Assembly: GCA_021234155.1 (NCBI GenBank)
Contig: JAJEKV010000060.1
Coordinates: 7,338,323-7,402,322, forward strand
Reading direction: 5' to 3'
From: Isoetes taiwanensis
Lineage: Eukaryota > Streptophyta > Lycopodiopsida > Isoetales > Isoetaceae
Length of the DNA stretch: 64,000 nucleotides
The notes under the pieces were generated by a model, which saw only the letters and a list, made by a program, of their open reading frames with translations, had not been told where the DNA came from and did not search any database. Made by a program: the position numbers and the translations under genes. Of this stretch, positions 33,161 through 45,429 are shown piece by piece (position 1 is the stretch's first letter; every line of letters starts with the position of its first letter).

Positions 33161-33677
33161 ACAATGACATGGGCTGTTAGTTATGCAAATCCTTTGGCAA
33201 AACCCTGCTGTTTTACAAGGCGCAAATACCTGGCAGATTCCTTCAAGCCTAAAGGGCAGACTCCCTCAAGCCTAAAGGGCTATTGAAGCAGGAAGAAAAG
33301 TTTATGGCACAATTCCCCTTAGGCTAGATGCTTTGCTATCAAATCTGAGAATTTCCCTTGGATGTTTTGCTATCAAATATGATATTGCCTCAGATACATA
33401 TTATTGTTGTGAACAAATCTTAATTATATGTCCAGTGCTTTTAGTTGGTTCTATATACTCTATCATCCCAAGGATGAATAGGTTTTTGCTCGTTTTGGTA
33501 ATCTAGGGGATCATGTTGCACTAGATGCACTGGAGGAAGGCATTTGCTGCGTCTCTACACAATGTCCATCCTATCTTTTGTACATATCTAATTTCTGAGA
33601 CATTGATCTCATAAAGATCGAGATTTGATGCTGTAGCAAGTCTACATCAGAAAAAATCTAACAGAAGAATTTTAAAG

Positions 33678-33869
33678 TCTCATATCCCTTTCAAAGCAAA
33701 AAAAATTAAAAAGCCTTTTTGCAAAAAAGATTCCACCATCATTGAGAGCATCAAAAAAGATTCCTTTTGCAAAAAAGAAATTCCAAAAACTCGTTTATTT
33801 GGGCCTTCATATATGATTTCTTGGGAAGCGTGCCTAACCATATGCAAAAAATGTTCCTATCTACCCCCC
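33678..33869 (+). repeat. 3' LTR, right part
   Basis: Continues the LTR after the insertion: AAAGCCTTTTTGCAAAAAAG, GATTCCACCATCATTGAGAG, GGGAAGCGTGCCTAACCAT. The match to the 5' LTR ends at CCTATCTACCCCCCT. Confidence 0.85.
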
Positions 33870-33904
33870 TCCCCCCCCCAACCAGCCAGAAATCAAGAGT
33901 CAGA

Positions 33905-34140
33905 ATGGGGAAAGACATTCGCTGGTTGTTCAAGGAGCATACTTCTATTCTGAGGAAGTGTACAAAGGCATCTGGAGCTAGAAAGTGGCAATTTAACTGT
34001 TGTGGGATGGTGAAGACTTCAAATGTGACTAGATTGAGATCCCATCTGCATGCTGATCCTAGCAACAGAAAAAAGTGTTGTGAGAAAATTCCTCAAGGTA
34101 TTAAAGAAGATACAAAAGAGATTAGGATGCTCTTCATCTG
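33905..34140 (+). pseudogene. hAT-type BED zinc-finger fragment
   Basis: The frame encodes ARKWQFNCCGMVKTSNVTRL and RSHLHADPSNRKKCCEKIPQ then GIKEDTKEI. This is the layout of the N-terminal BED finger of plant hAT transposases (C-x2-C, a VSRLKxHL-like helix, then CxxVPxxV). The first cysteine of the pair appears lost. The rest of a transposase is absent. It directly follows the LTR remnant. Confidence 0.5.
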
Positions 34141-35206
34141 AACTTGTTGCAGAGGGGGACAGTAATTTTGCAGAAGGGGAAGACTTGCAGCAAGGCCCTT
34201 GTATTGTACTTGAGCTAGATGAGCTCCTATTTGCTAATATATATTTTGGCTCTCATGATGTTAGAACTGTTAGTAGTTTTTAATTTTGTTTCGGATGCCA
34301 TTCCGACACTTGTTTCATTCCACTGTTTGTTCTGTTTCGTTCTAGAGGCATAGGAACACGTTCTGGTGCAATCATGTTCTAGGTTGGTCCTAGACTGAAG
34401 GGCAAGGATTTAGCGATAATATTGGATTTAGTGATTTAGCGATATGATTATACATGTAGCCAATCTACTCTAGGCCACAATACCTTTTAATAGGAATTGT
34501 TCCATATGATTATATACTGCATATGTCATGACGTCCTCTATTCATGATCACACATCACTTTATATAAAGTGCATTCATCACATGTAGCCAATCTACTCCA
34601 GGTCTAAGATACCTTCTAATAAGGATTGTTCCATATGGTTATGTATTACATAGTTATACCACGGACCATTAGTTGGTCGATTAAAACTTGTGATGGCCGC
34701 AGTACCCGCAGGATATACCCTTTCCAGAAAATGTTAATAAATTTCAGAATCCATTTCGTCGTCGCCATCGATGATGCTGAAGTTGTGTACTCCGAATGTA
34801 GAAAATTTAAGGTCCTAATTGGACAAAGGCCCGAAAGGCAAATTCTTTCTAAATAGATGATTCAGATCCTTTCCAATGTGTCAACCGACCTACTGATTTA
34901 TGAACGCTAAAACACATCAACAGAGGTTTCCTACTGAGGTTTCCTACTGATTTATGAACGCTAAAACACATCAACAGAGGTTTCCTACTGAGGTTTCCTA
35001 CTGAAACATTAAACCAAACCGAAGGTGTTTCTACTGAGCATTGCTATTGATACCAAAGAATCGGGCTGCGGGTGTTGATACTAATTGGACTGCGGGTGAA
35101 CCATACATATGCACATGATTTGATCCTTTGATTTGATCTTTTTTGGCCGCACATAGAGCTCAAAACTAAAAAAGACTTCTTCTTGGTTAGTTTTTCTTTA
35201 CCGTAA
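34141..35206. other. Upstream region of the Pumilio gene, with repeats
   Basis: CATGTAGCCAATCTACTC... units of about 70 bases start at 34453 and 34581 (128 apart). A 54-bp unit (TACTGATTTATGAACGCTAA...) is tandemly repeated from 34891 to 35000. A promoter should lie here, but I cannot assign a TATA box or start site. Confidence 0.5.
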
Positions 35207-38032
35207 ATGGATTTATTTCAGGAAGATGCAGACATTGATCAGTTGTTGGATGAGATCCCTAGGGCCACCTCTGCCCCAGTCCCACATGTAGATGAGCTCC
35301 AGCGCGTATATGGGATGCCATCAGATAATTGTTACTCTGGTTCATTGGCACAAATTGTCTCAAAACCCTATCTTAAGAACAGTGATGTTTATGAGAATTT
35401 TTATAAAGCGTATCCAGAGTACAAAAAAATCCCTGGACTTACTGAATCTAGGATGCATAAGAACAATGTGGTAGTGGTTTCAAACCAAATTTCATCAATT
35501 TTCAGTGATTTGACCTTAGATCGCTCAAAGGCAGATGTGTATAAATTTAGACACCATGAGGGATTGAGAAAGGAACATGACAAGTTGGTTGGACAGCAGC
35601 ATGACACTTATTCTTCCCAAGATGGTGTCCATCATTTGGCTTACAATTCCTCATCAGATTGTGAAGATAATTTGGCAAAACCCAAGGATCCACTTGATGC
35701 AAGTGGACCCAATGGGATAGTGAATGTTTGCATGGGATCTGCATTGGCAAATTATCGTATGCAATCCAGATCTGATGGCCTGTTTTCACGTATGGAACCT
35801 TATGCTAACTTATCTTCTGAAAATTCAGCAGGAGAATCTAGGTTCCAATGTCCAGAACAATTCTCTTCTACACGAGGACAAGGCATTGGCATAGAATCTC
35901 TGGCTCTGGATGGGCAATGCTTCATTAGGAATAGAAATGTAGAAGGAGGCATGGCAGGAACAATCTATTCAAATATCCAGCAAGATACCATGGGCACTAA
36001 GATTGTAACAAACATGTCACACACATCTCACTTTCTTTCAAGATCATCCCCTGAACTCTACCCCTCCTATCCACAGCATTATGGTCCAGAATTGGATATG
36101 GCAGCTCTTGTACAGGCTCAGCACATTCAGCAGGTGATTCTCATGCAGCAACATTTGCAATTGAATCAGCATGTTGAGGATGAAAAGCGACGACTTAAGC
36201 AGCGAATGCAGCAGCGATATATTCTGCAGCAGCAAATTCAGGAGTATCAGGTGGCTCAGAAGTATGGATTAAAGCAGGCATCTTTTGAAGCAGCAGGGAC
36301 ACCATATCTAAGTACAACATTCCAAGAAAAACCTCAACATTCCAAGAACTTGGACGCTGTGTGTATGTCGCGAATGGCGCAGCTTTGTCCATCTTATGCA
36401 CAGGGGTACTGTAAACAAGGTGATTCATGTCCCTTCTTGCATGCTCACCAAGCTAATAAAAGAAGCTCTAACCATAAGGAAAGTTATATGACTCCTAGTT
36501 CTGTGCGGGTCAAGACAGGATCGAACTGTAGCTCAATAAGCCCCTATGTTTCACCAGGTGGATTAAGGAAGAAAGATGGCATAGAGTGTAATGGAATTCC
36601 CTATGCTGATATTAGTCAGTCATTAGCTTTGGGCAATCCCACTCTCAAACCTTTTCCTTTGGACTTGCAATCTTATGCAAGACTAGTTATTGATGAAAAC
36701 TTAGATTTAAGTGTTTCCCCATATTCTCAACATCAACAGCCAAAGTATACCTCGCTCAGGGAGATTGAAGGCCGAATATATTCCGTAGCTAAAGACCAAC
36801 ATGGTTGTCGCTTCTTACAAAGCAAATTTGATGAAGGAAATGCTGAAGAGATCCAGCAAATCTTCTATGAAATTATTGGCCATATTGTTGACTTGATGAC
36901 TGATCCTTTTGGAAACTACTTGATCCAAAAGCTTCTTGAAGTTTGTACTGAAAAACAACAGTTGGAGATCCTCCAAGTTGTCGCTATTGCTGATGAGTTA
37001 GTAAAGATCTCATTAAATATGCATGGGTAAGCATTTGAAAGTCTGATTCTTGTTAATTAGTCTATGTTCATGCATAAGCTAATGTTTATTCTTGACAATT
37101 GGTTAGGACACGGGCAGTTCAGAAGTTGATTGAGACTTTAAGGATGCCTGAGCAGATATCTATGGTCATATCATCCCTAAAAGAAGGAGTTGTAACGCTC
37201 ATAAAGGACCTCAATGGTAATCATGTTGTCCAACGCTGCCTGCAATATTTAAGTAATGAAGATAGCCAGGTACATTTCAGTCAGTTCAATTTGCTATTTC
37301 AGACTTTACTTGCAAGCGCTAGGTTCTAATATTCGATGTCTTGTTGCAGTTCATATATGATGCAGCAGTGAAAAATTGTGTTGATATTGCAACACATAGA
37401 CATGGATGCTGTGTTCTGCAGAGGTGTATTGATCGTGCACAAGGATCTCAGAAACACCAGCTTGTAGCAGAGATTGCAGCTAATGCCCTTGTGCTTTCAC
37501 AAGATCAATATGGGTATATACCAAGGGCGTTTCACATTTTGTGCACGTATTTTATGCCTTTTTTAAACCCTTTTGTGTGCCTCATCCAGGAATTATGTTG
37601 TCCAGTATGTTCTAAATTTGAATATACCCTGGGCTTCAATGGAGGTCTTGACACGTTTGGAGGGAAATTTTGTCCTCCTCTCTATGCAGAAGTTCAGCAG
37701 TAATGTAGTTGAGAAATGTTTGAAGCAAGTTGAGGGTGAAGCACGTGCTTGTATTGTTAATGAGCTCATGACTAGTTCGTTACTGGACCAGTTACTGCAG
37801 GATCCATTTGCCAACTATGTGATTCAGTGTGCTTTAACAAGCACAGAGGTATTGTGAAGTTGACTTGTTACAAGTATTTATCCTGATTTGAGTGTAACTT
37901 TTAAGTTTCTCGTGTTTCAATTAGGGTGCCTTGCATGCTATGCTGGTTGATGCCATTCGGCCTCATCTTGCAGCCATACGCAGCAGTCCATATGGGAAGC
38001 GGATCTTATCACGGATAAACATGAAGAAGTAA
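35207..38032 (+). CDS. Pumilio/PUF RNA-binding protein with CCCH zinc finger
   Basis: Five exons: 35207-37026, 37107-37269, 37350-37513, 37590-37848 and 37925-38032. All have GT/AG borders and matching phases, giving 837 aa. PUF proteins bind UGUA-containing 3' UTRs and repress or destabilise mRNAs. The N-terminus is acidic (EDADIDQLLDEIP) and a Gln-rich helical region lies at about residues 300-350. One CCCH finger follows (C394-x7-C402-x5-C408-x3-H412). The PUF domain fills about 516-837 with eight repeats, recognisable by their RNA-contact cores: HGCRFLQ, FGNYLIQ, HGTRAVQ, NGNHVVQ, HGCCVLQ, YGNYVVQ, SSNVVEK, FANYVIQ. The reading frame is uninterrupted, the strongest case for a live gene here. 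The start is uncertain: TTATTTCAG just after the ATG could be a splice acceptor, with a first exon upstream. A CCCH finger beside a PUF domain is uncommon. Confidence 0.9.
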
Positions 38033-38740
38033 GCAGCTCCTGTCTGAAATATATGCTTCTGATCTTGGCAGTTGATCAGATTCCTCTGATAGTAATTTTG
38101 TATGTAGTCTTTGTTTACTGTAATTGGAATGTACATTGCAACATTTGCACCTGTATAATTAGGTGATCCTATTGTGAGTTGTCCTCTGGATGAGGAAGAT
38201 TTTTTGGCTTGATGAGATCTAGCCAACTGGAAAGAACTATAGCTAGTCTGGTCTTACTGTAATCGCTTGAATAAGAGCCACAGCCAGACTTGCAGTGGCT
38301 ACCCTTGTATCTCTATTAGAAGGGTTCAATTGGCTGTACATGAAATCTCTGCAGTAAGGGCTGTAACACAGCCTTGTTACATTAGAATAATATTCATTGG
38401 GTTTATCTGGGGTCGTTTCCTGTTCTACCTGATGTATGTAATAACTGTATACGAGAAATTATATAGAAGATATTTTTGTCAAAAGAATGTACATATTTTT
38501 ATGTGTGAGCTTGCCAGTAACTATTGTGAGTTTCTTTTACCTAAAGAGAATGACTCGAACACACTAATGTGTCCCACTGATTTTATAAAGGCCAATAAGA
38601 TAGACATGTATTTGGGGGCACACCAATAAGTCAATATTGCAGATAGGGACGGGCTTGAGCATCGGGTTCCCTTTCTATTAAGTAAGTCAATATTGCAGAT
38701 AGGGACGGGCTTGAGCCCCTTTCTACTAAGTTAGATTAAC
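38033..38740 (+). other. 3' flank of the Pumilio gene with a Pumilio-type site
   Basis: Likely 3' UTR and downstream sequence. TGTACATA at 38488-38495 fits the UGUANAUA Pumilio response element; TGTACATT occurs near 38130. A 56-bp tandem duplication (TCAATATTGCAGATAGGGAC...) begins at 38631 and 38687. The polyadenylation site is not clear. Confidence 0.4.
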
Positions 38741-38790
38741 AAGGTGTTGTGCACGAGGGGTTGCCCTCTGGTGGCCCGAGAGTGTATTTT
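38741..38790. repeat. Hairpin-bearing repeat related to 59160
   Basis: AACAAGGTGTTGTGCACG followed by GGGGTTGCCCTC matches the reverse complement of 59160-59195 with few differences. It may be the tip of a transposon family. Confidence 0.4.
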
Positions 38791-39699
38791 CATGGTTTTT
38801 GTAGAGAGTGGGTTTGTTTAGGTTTCATCACTCCATGGTTGCTTGTTTTGTATTATAGAACTTAATAGATAGTGTGCTTTGCATTAGTTGTATGGTGCTT
38901 CGAAAAAGCATGTTGTATGCATGAAATTTTTGGAGACATTGCACATGTAGGAGAACTTATAAATAGGGGCAGGGATGCTTAGAATAAGGAAATTATTAAT
39001 GCATTTGAGAGAGGAACTCAATTACCTAGCAATAAGATTGATAGATATGTTTATGTTGTTGTTTTTAGAGCATGCATGATGACTGCAGATCTAAAAAGTA
39101 AAGTTATACGTGTAGATACAATGGAAAACGAACTTGAATTGAATGTTATCATCGTAAGTATCCTTACTAGGAGGATCACGCTGAGCACATTAAGCGTTTT
39201 TCAGAGTTGTGTTTCTTCAAGTGAATGCCATGTATGCCCATCTGTGGTCGCTCCAATAGCAGTGACCGAGGTCACAGAGCGCGGGCGTGAAGTCTGTCCA
39301 GATGTGGTCGAGTAGCAACGTGGAGCACGTGGGGGGCTTGTCTTGCGGAGCGAGGCTGGGCATGGCATTGGGCCATGACGATGCTGTTTTATCGCAGGAT
39401 GTCTATGTTAAAAACTCCCATGAGGATAGTCCTATGTTGTGTTGTTTGCTGCATGTTTCCTCCTTGATGCCTGTATATGTTGGCCGTCAGGACGACAGTT
39501 CCCATGGTGCAATCTCGGAATGTGGTGAGGATGGCTGTGATTGAGGGCTCCGTGACTTATTGGTGGTCGAGGAGCTCGAGCCCATTGTCGTCATAGAGCT
39601 TAGTTGTTCCGCATGCATTTATGAGAAGTAGACACCTGTACTTAGTTGTCTCGAAAATGGCTAGGTTGTCTGATCTCGTCTCATAGGCAGAGGATGTCT
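38791..39699. other. Intergenic, no gene recognised
   Basis: Short frames only. GC content rises after about 39200, where the helicase-bearing block begins. Confidence 0.4.
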
Positions 39700-41460
39700 G
39701 ATGACGTTAACTGTATCTACTAGTATATGGTCTATGTACTTTGTTGTTGTGAGGGTGTTTAGCGTTGTTGGAATGAGTGTTGGTGGCCATGTGCCGGCAA
39801 GGTTGAGGATGGTCATCGTTCACGGCATCCCTCTCTGCATTCTCTAGATCTCTTATGTGACTCTGTTGTCGACATTGAAGTTCCGGTTGGTGAGCGGATG
39901 ATTCAGGAATAGGCTCGTCATTGTCTTCACTCGTGAGACAGCTTTGTAGGCCATTCTGTGCATGCGCATGCCTCTGGGTTTGAAGCATAGCTGTTTGATT
40001 GTGCCGCCTTGTGATCAGTGGACTGTCCTCGTAAGCGGCCGGTTGGACAGGGAACTGGCGTCGCATGATCTTGTGGCTTTCGTTTTTGCTTGGTGTGGAC
40101 CTTAGACATAGAGGTATTTTAGCCTGTCTTGGACGATCTCGATGAACTTGTAGTACCTGAAGTTTGACTTCCATGAGTGGGAGAGATCTGGGAACTTCCA
40201 CATCATTCGGAGATATGTCAGTTATTGACGCCGAAGAGTTCTGCCAACTCAAGCCAATGTTCAACAAGTGGAATTTCTGCGACCGATGATGGGTGGGCTG
40301 GACTATTACTTACTTGTTGTACAGTGTCGTTGACGTGAAAGAGGAGGCATTCTGATCTCGTCTATGACCAGGAGCCTCACCGCCTCGTATCGTAGGCATT
40401 CCTCCCCCTTTGTAGCATGTCGGACGTGGGCATCTCATCTTGTTTCTGGACGCCGTCGTTGGCCTTATACCAAATGCATAGTGTAGTGTAATGCCGTCGA
40501 CATTGTCTGCTGTCCTTCATGTGCACGCAACTATGACGATCGATGACATGCTCATTGAATCAGGGAGTTCTTATTGGAAGAGCCACTTTTGTCCCTTGAT
40601 GAGGCATTGTAGCAGTCGCCACTTGCCCACTCCAGCACTCTCCATAAGGAAGAGGTTGTATTTGTGGGTTTGGTCATGTGTCTTCTTGTACATATTGTCG
40701 TCGTAGAGTAGTCGTTGCCTTGTTTGCAGCATCTGAACCATTGCATGGCACATATCATTGAGCATGATTTATTTGTTCGATACCATCGTCCTCTGGGCTT
40801 GCAAGAGATGGGAGGCAGTCAGTTTGTTATAAATGCCGGGGCTATGTTATGTTCTGCCATTTTTGGGTTGCGTATCTCCCTTTTTTTTTTTTTTTTGGAG
40901 TGTGTATTATAGAAGGTCTGTTACATCGAACTCGTCCTCGCCTTCCTCTTTGTCATCTCCATTCCGGTGTCCTCTTCTTTGCTCGTCAATGTTTCCTTTC
41001 TATGTCGCCCCAGCTGTAGGTATCCCCTGTGTGCTGGAATGTCAACAATGTGCGGGTTGTCTCGATGTCTTCCTGCTTTGCCATGTATGTGTTGTGGTAG
41101 ATGAGGTGCCCGTCAAGGAATTCCTGCTCTGTCCGAAAGTGGATCTGTAGCAACAACCGTTTGTATGCCCCCATCCTTCTATGTCTTTGTCTTCGTTGAA
41201 CTTGATGTACCTGAGTATTGCCGCTTTTAGGTTGCCTGATCCATTTCTTCCTCATTTTGTTTACAAATTTTCCACTCATCCTTGTGTTTGAGCTCTTATG
41301 TCTGCCGCTTATACTTGTCAATGATGCTGGATGCGAGGACTTCTGTGCTATTTGGATTAAGCGAACTCATGTTTCGTCTTGAGGACCCTGGACCTATTGT
41401 GCGACATGTTTGTGTCGATGAAAATTACAGTTTGCTGTGAGCAGGGGCATGCGCATTATG
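39700..41460 (-). pseudogene. PIF1/Helitron-type helicase remnant
   Basis: On the minus strand the order of motifs fits the PIF1-like helicase half of Helitron proteins. Near 41340-41250: IIDKYKRQT and ELKHKDEWKICKQNEEEMDQ. Near 41170-41060: LLLQIHFRTEQEFLDGHLIY. 40760 onward: LNDMCHAMVQMLQTRQRLL, then a worn Walker A, LFLMESAGVGKWRLLQCLI, at about 40654-40590. At about 40505-40460: DNVDGITLHYAFGIR, the motif just after the usual APTG[VK]AA. At about 40180-40110: FRYYKFIEIV, resembling the YxLxxxxRQ region. Several stops and frame changes separate these, and Walker A has lost its S/T and first glycine. The HUH half was not found. Host PIF1 is a less likely source. Helitron ends occur in the same window (760, 6423), but no link between them can be shown. 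Confidence 0.5.
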
Positions 41461-44239
41461 GCCTCGAACATGGAGCTCTCCTACAGAGTTCTTCGTTCCT
41501 ATCTAGATATTATGCTAGATATTCTGAGGTTAGCCTGTGGATTTGGAGTGTTGAGAAGCGTTGTGGTACTTCGGTAGAGATGTCTTCTTCCCTGCATGTG
41601 AGTACTATAGGAAAATGTCACCGTCTTCTCCGCAGAGACAGGCATACAAGACAGTGTGATTCCCACTGTCATATGTAGGGGCTAAACCTTCTTCATCCAC
41701 CCTTTGACATATGAAGAAGCTGTAAAATCCTTCCAATTTACCTACTCTATCCAACTGTTTATTGTACGCCACACCCATCTTTCTATGGTGGGACAAGGCC
41801 ATTAGAGCCACTTCAATGTTAAACAGGTTCTTCAGTTTTGCCACTGAAGTTGCCTGCCCCCTTAATGCCACGTCACATATGTGCCTCCATACCACCCAAA
41901 GTGCCACATTGGTCAGGGAGGCAGTAATTATACATCTATCAGTTCTAGTGAGCAGGTCAGACCAGACAAGATGGGCCAGCTCTATCCCTAAGATAGGTGA
42001 AACCCAGCACCAGAACTCAGAAATCTTAGGACAAAAGAGGAGATGCCTAGTCGACTCACCTGATTGGCAATCCAATGGGCACATATCATCAGCCGCAATC
42101 CCTTTTCGAATAGAACCTGTTTAGTACTGAGACCCCCTTGAAGCGCAGTCCACCTAAAAAACTGAAGTTTCTTTGAGCAGATAGATATCCATGAATTAGA
42201 CAAGAGAAGCTTAGCAACCACTGTTGTTACCCCCAACCTAACCTCCACTTTTAGTGGAGTTTCTTCAGCACACAAAGCACGATAGATATTCGCCACACAG
42301 TACTTTTCTTTTCGAACACACCACCATATTTCCTTAGCGCCCGGAACACTCGGGAATCTCTCATTGTATCTTTCTGTCTCCTATCCCCTGCCCTTTGTAC
42401 CTTGTATCTGGTCCAGTATATCCATCTGCCATTCTCCCATAAATGTTGTAAATACTGAATTCCCTGTTCTTTCCATTTCCCAAATATGCGGGGATGGACC
42501 AAGGCCAAAGAAAGTCCTTCCCTGTTCCAAACTTGTGTATTCCAAAAGATACTGATATTTCCAACCTCACTAGGAATATCAGTTGGGGGGCATACAGATA
42601 GGACCTTCATCCAGGCCTGGAGTACCTTTCTCATCACCGGAAAGGTACCTGGAGCAAGTTTAGAATCGTAGAAGAAGGCCCCTAGTTCATCTCTAGGAAG
42701 TGATGGCTTATGTTTAAGCTTACATTGATCAAGCCAGTGTCACAAATACCATGGCTGGGGAGGAGTCATCATGTAGCACACACCAAACAAATTTCGCTGC
42801 AACTGCATGTGCCTGTATAAAGGGGTCCTTACATCCTAGTCCACCATCTCTCTTATCTCTGCATAGCTCTAACCATACCGCTTTTGCATTACCTCCCCAA
42901 ATAAACTTCCTAATGATGACCTGTATTTGATTGTATGTACTTTTTTGAGCCACTATCACTGATGAGAAGTAGACATGTGAGGCTGCAAAGACAGCATTGG
43001 CAACCGTAACTCTACCAGAGACTGATAGTCCCTTGGAGGACTACAATCCCATTTTCTTTCTGAGTCTATCTAAGATTGGGGGCCACATGCCCTTCATGGT
43101 ATCCGAGAGAGATGGTGGAAGACCCATGAGCTTAATAGTCTCCCCTGTGGCTGCCACTGGGAAACCAAGTCCTTTAGCACGTGGATCAATATCCCCTTCA
43201 AGAGCCCATAGAGTAGAACATTGAGTAGAGCACGTTGGCAATGAGTTCAATACCCGAGATATCCTTAAATGCAACAAGAATGTCACGAAAGGATTGGAAA
43301 CTATTATCATCAAACCTAAGGAACATGAAGATGTCATCTGCATAATTGTAAGCTTCCCATCTTGACCTGGAAGAGACAGTCCAGACATTGCACCTTCTTC
43401 TACTTTGAAGTTCACCACTTTTGTAAGAAGGCTAGCCATAATCACAAACAAGTAAGGAGCTAATGGACATCCTTACCTTATTCCTTTTCGGAAATGAAAG
43501 AGACCAAAGGCTCACCATTCACAAGCACCGAAGCAGAGGCAAGCTTGTTCATTTAGAGAGCAATGAACTCACTTTGGAATCCCATATATTTCATGACTTC
43601 TTGCAAACCCTCCCATCTAAGGGAGTCATAGGCCTTCCGAAAATCCATCTTTATAAGAACACAGTTCTGCTTCGAAGTTCTGCACCATTGTAAACCTTCC
43701 CTTGCTACAATATAGTTGTCAAGAATGTACCTACCTCAAAGGAAGGCTGACTGTTCTCTACCAATGACCTATTGAGAATAGGCTTTACATAGTTGGCAAT
43801 GCCTTTCATGATAACCTTGTACATAACATTGGTCAAGGCAATAGGCCTCCATTCACCAAGTGATAAAGGTCTTGGTATTTTTGGTATGAGAGTTATGAAC
43901 CCAGTAGCTAGGGTGGAGTGCAGTGTAGAGGAAGAACAGGCACCTCGAACCGCCTTCACAACGTCGAGCCTTAGGAGTCCCAAAATTCTATATAAAATTC
44001 AGGAGGGAAACCATCAAAACTAGGAGACTTACCTGAGGCAAAAGAGCACAATGTTTTATAGATCTTGGCGTCTCCAAAATACTGCATCAGGGTCTAATAT
44101 AATCCTTGTGTAACTTTGACCGACCAATCCACCTTGTTCATCCATTGGAAGATCTGGGCCTGAAATGTCACCGGCCTAGGATCCTCCGTGAATTGTTTTT
44201 GAAAGCTATCTCTTATAAATGTCTTGCTCTCATCTTGAT

Positions 44240-44693
44240 CAACCAACACATCACGATCATTAACATTAATTAACACAAACCATTGTATCTAACACATTTA
44301 AATTAAAATCCCCCTGAAACCCCCTTTGGTTTGGGTGCATATTCACACGGGGGGTTACTCCGGGCAACGAGAGCTGTCGGATGGGCATATTTGCCCTTTA
44401 TTCCAAGATCTGGACCGTACATAGCGATCCTCGTTTGTGGGGTATGCATGTACAAGTTTTTGTATACTGTATATTAAGGTTTGTAAAATACTATAAGGTT
44501 TGCGAGAATGTACTTAATGGTGTTAATTTTATACATGTATTGTAGATATATTTTTGGGGCTCTCGCTGCCCTACGTAACCCCCCGTGTGAATATGCACCC
44601 AAACCAAAGGGGGTTTCAGGGGGATTTTAATTTAAATGTGTTAGATACAATGGTTTGTGTTAATTAATGTTAATGATCGTGATGTGTTGGTTG
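44240..44693. repeat. Perfect 119-bp inverted repeat at the edge of the LINE insertion
   Basis: Left arm 44240-44358 and right arm 44575-44693 are exact reverse complements over 119 bases by direct reading, with a 216-base spacer. The arms contain CCTTTGGTTTGGGTGCAT and AACCATTGTATCTAACAC. The outer about 40 bases of the left arm are LINE coding sequence (VNDRDVLV on the minus strand), so the right arm is an inverted copy that includes LINE sequence. Just beyond the right arm is a short GGGCCCTTCGGCCC hairpin at about 44712. Confidence 0.95.
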
Positions 44694-45429
44694 TTATATT
44701 AAAAAAATTTTGGGCCCTTCGGCCCTAATAAAACCTTCGCACAAAGGATGACATATGTGCATGTAGACTTAATTATTAAGAAGCTTGGTAAAAGAACAAC
44801 CATAACACATATTTAACTATGATGATCATAATAATAATATGACAAAACCAATCATATAACAATTATTAGGATATATAATGGTTATGTAATGGATGAAGGC
44901 CTGCACGAATCGAATCTAGATTACTCAAAGGCCCATTAAAGAAATATGCATGCCTATGGTGCATGTTGCCTCGAACTTAGATTACTTAAAGGCCCATTAA
45001 AGAAATATGCATGCCTATGGTGCATGTTGCCTCTAACATGTAACATGCCTGCTACAATATTATCCAGCAATACACAGACATGTAATAGACATGTAATGAT
45101 AGATATATAAAGAAAGAGTATAAATAGCCTGCATGTTTGCATGTTATGAACCAGAGGGACATAGTGGTACAAGACCAATGGAGACACACCGAAGCTCAAA
45201 TCGTAATGGCAATGCTCTGTACGGTAATGTGCCCTTTAAATGAAGAGATGTACCAGCTTCCACATGATGGTTACAATTCTCAGACTCAAATTCGTCTTAT
45301 GAAATCCATAATGTGCGTACAAGCCTGTTTTCTGGACAAACCACATAATATACGAGTGAATATATGAGTGAATGTATTTCTTATGGAAAGCGTAGAATAC
45401 AAGCCATAGAATCGGCAAACTTCAGCATT
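44694..45429. repeat. Inserted DNA with 61-bp tandem duplication
   Basis: A 61-bp unit (AGATTACTCAAAGGCCCATT...) is repeated directly at 44919 and 44980, with few mismatches. The rest is AT-rich without a recognised gene. Confidence 0.6.

Larger units (their letters stand above)
30428..33677. mobile_element. DNA inserted into the 3' LTR (about 3.25 kb)
   Basis: The LTR match stops at CACATCA (30427) and resumes at TCTCATA (33678), where the other LTR is continuous apart from four bases. The insert carries a palindrome-bearing repeat (30510-30690), an exon-like fragment (31380-31514), and two copies of a 300-bp unit. No transposase or clear terminal repeats were seen, so its class is unknown. 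Confidence 0.65.
21626..33869 (+). mobile_element. Ty3/gypsy (Tat-type) LTR retrotransposon with nested insertion
   Basis: Two long, closely similar direct repeats (21626 to at least 22829; 29358-30427 plus 33678-33869) flank a pol region with protease, cellular-type RNase H, reverse transcriptase, degenerate RNase H and integrase in one orientation. Gag is nearly absent and several stops and frameshifts are present, so it is not autonomous. The 3' LTR is interrupted by about 3.25 kb. The exact LTR edges are uncertain by about 20 bases; a TG about 19 bases before each visible start is possible. The primer-binding site was not identified with confidence. Confidence 0.85.

Noticed and set aside
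39707-40267. The long 186-codon minus-strand frame as a gene
   Set aside because: Its translation is not protein-like; neighbouring frames carry the helicase motifs, so it is a shadow frame.
40876-40895. T run as the poly(A) tail of a minus-strand retrocopy
   Set aside because: It lies within the helicase-like block with no element end beside it; more likely slippage.
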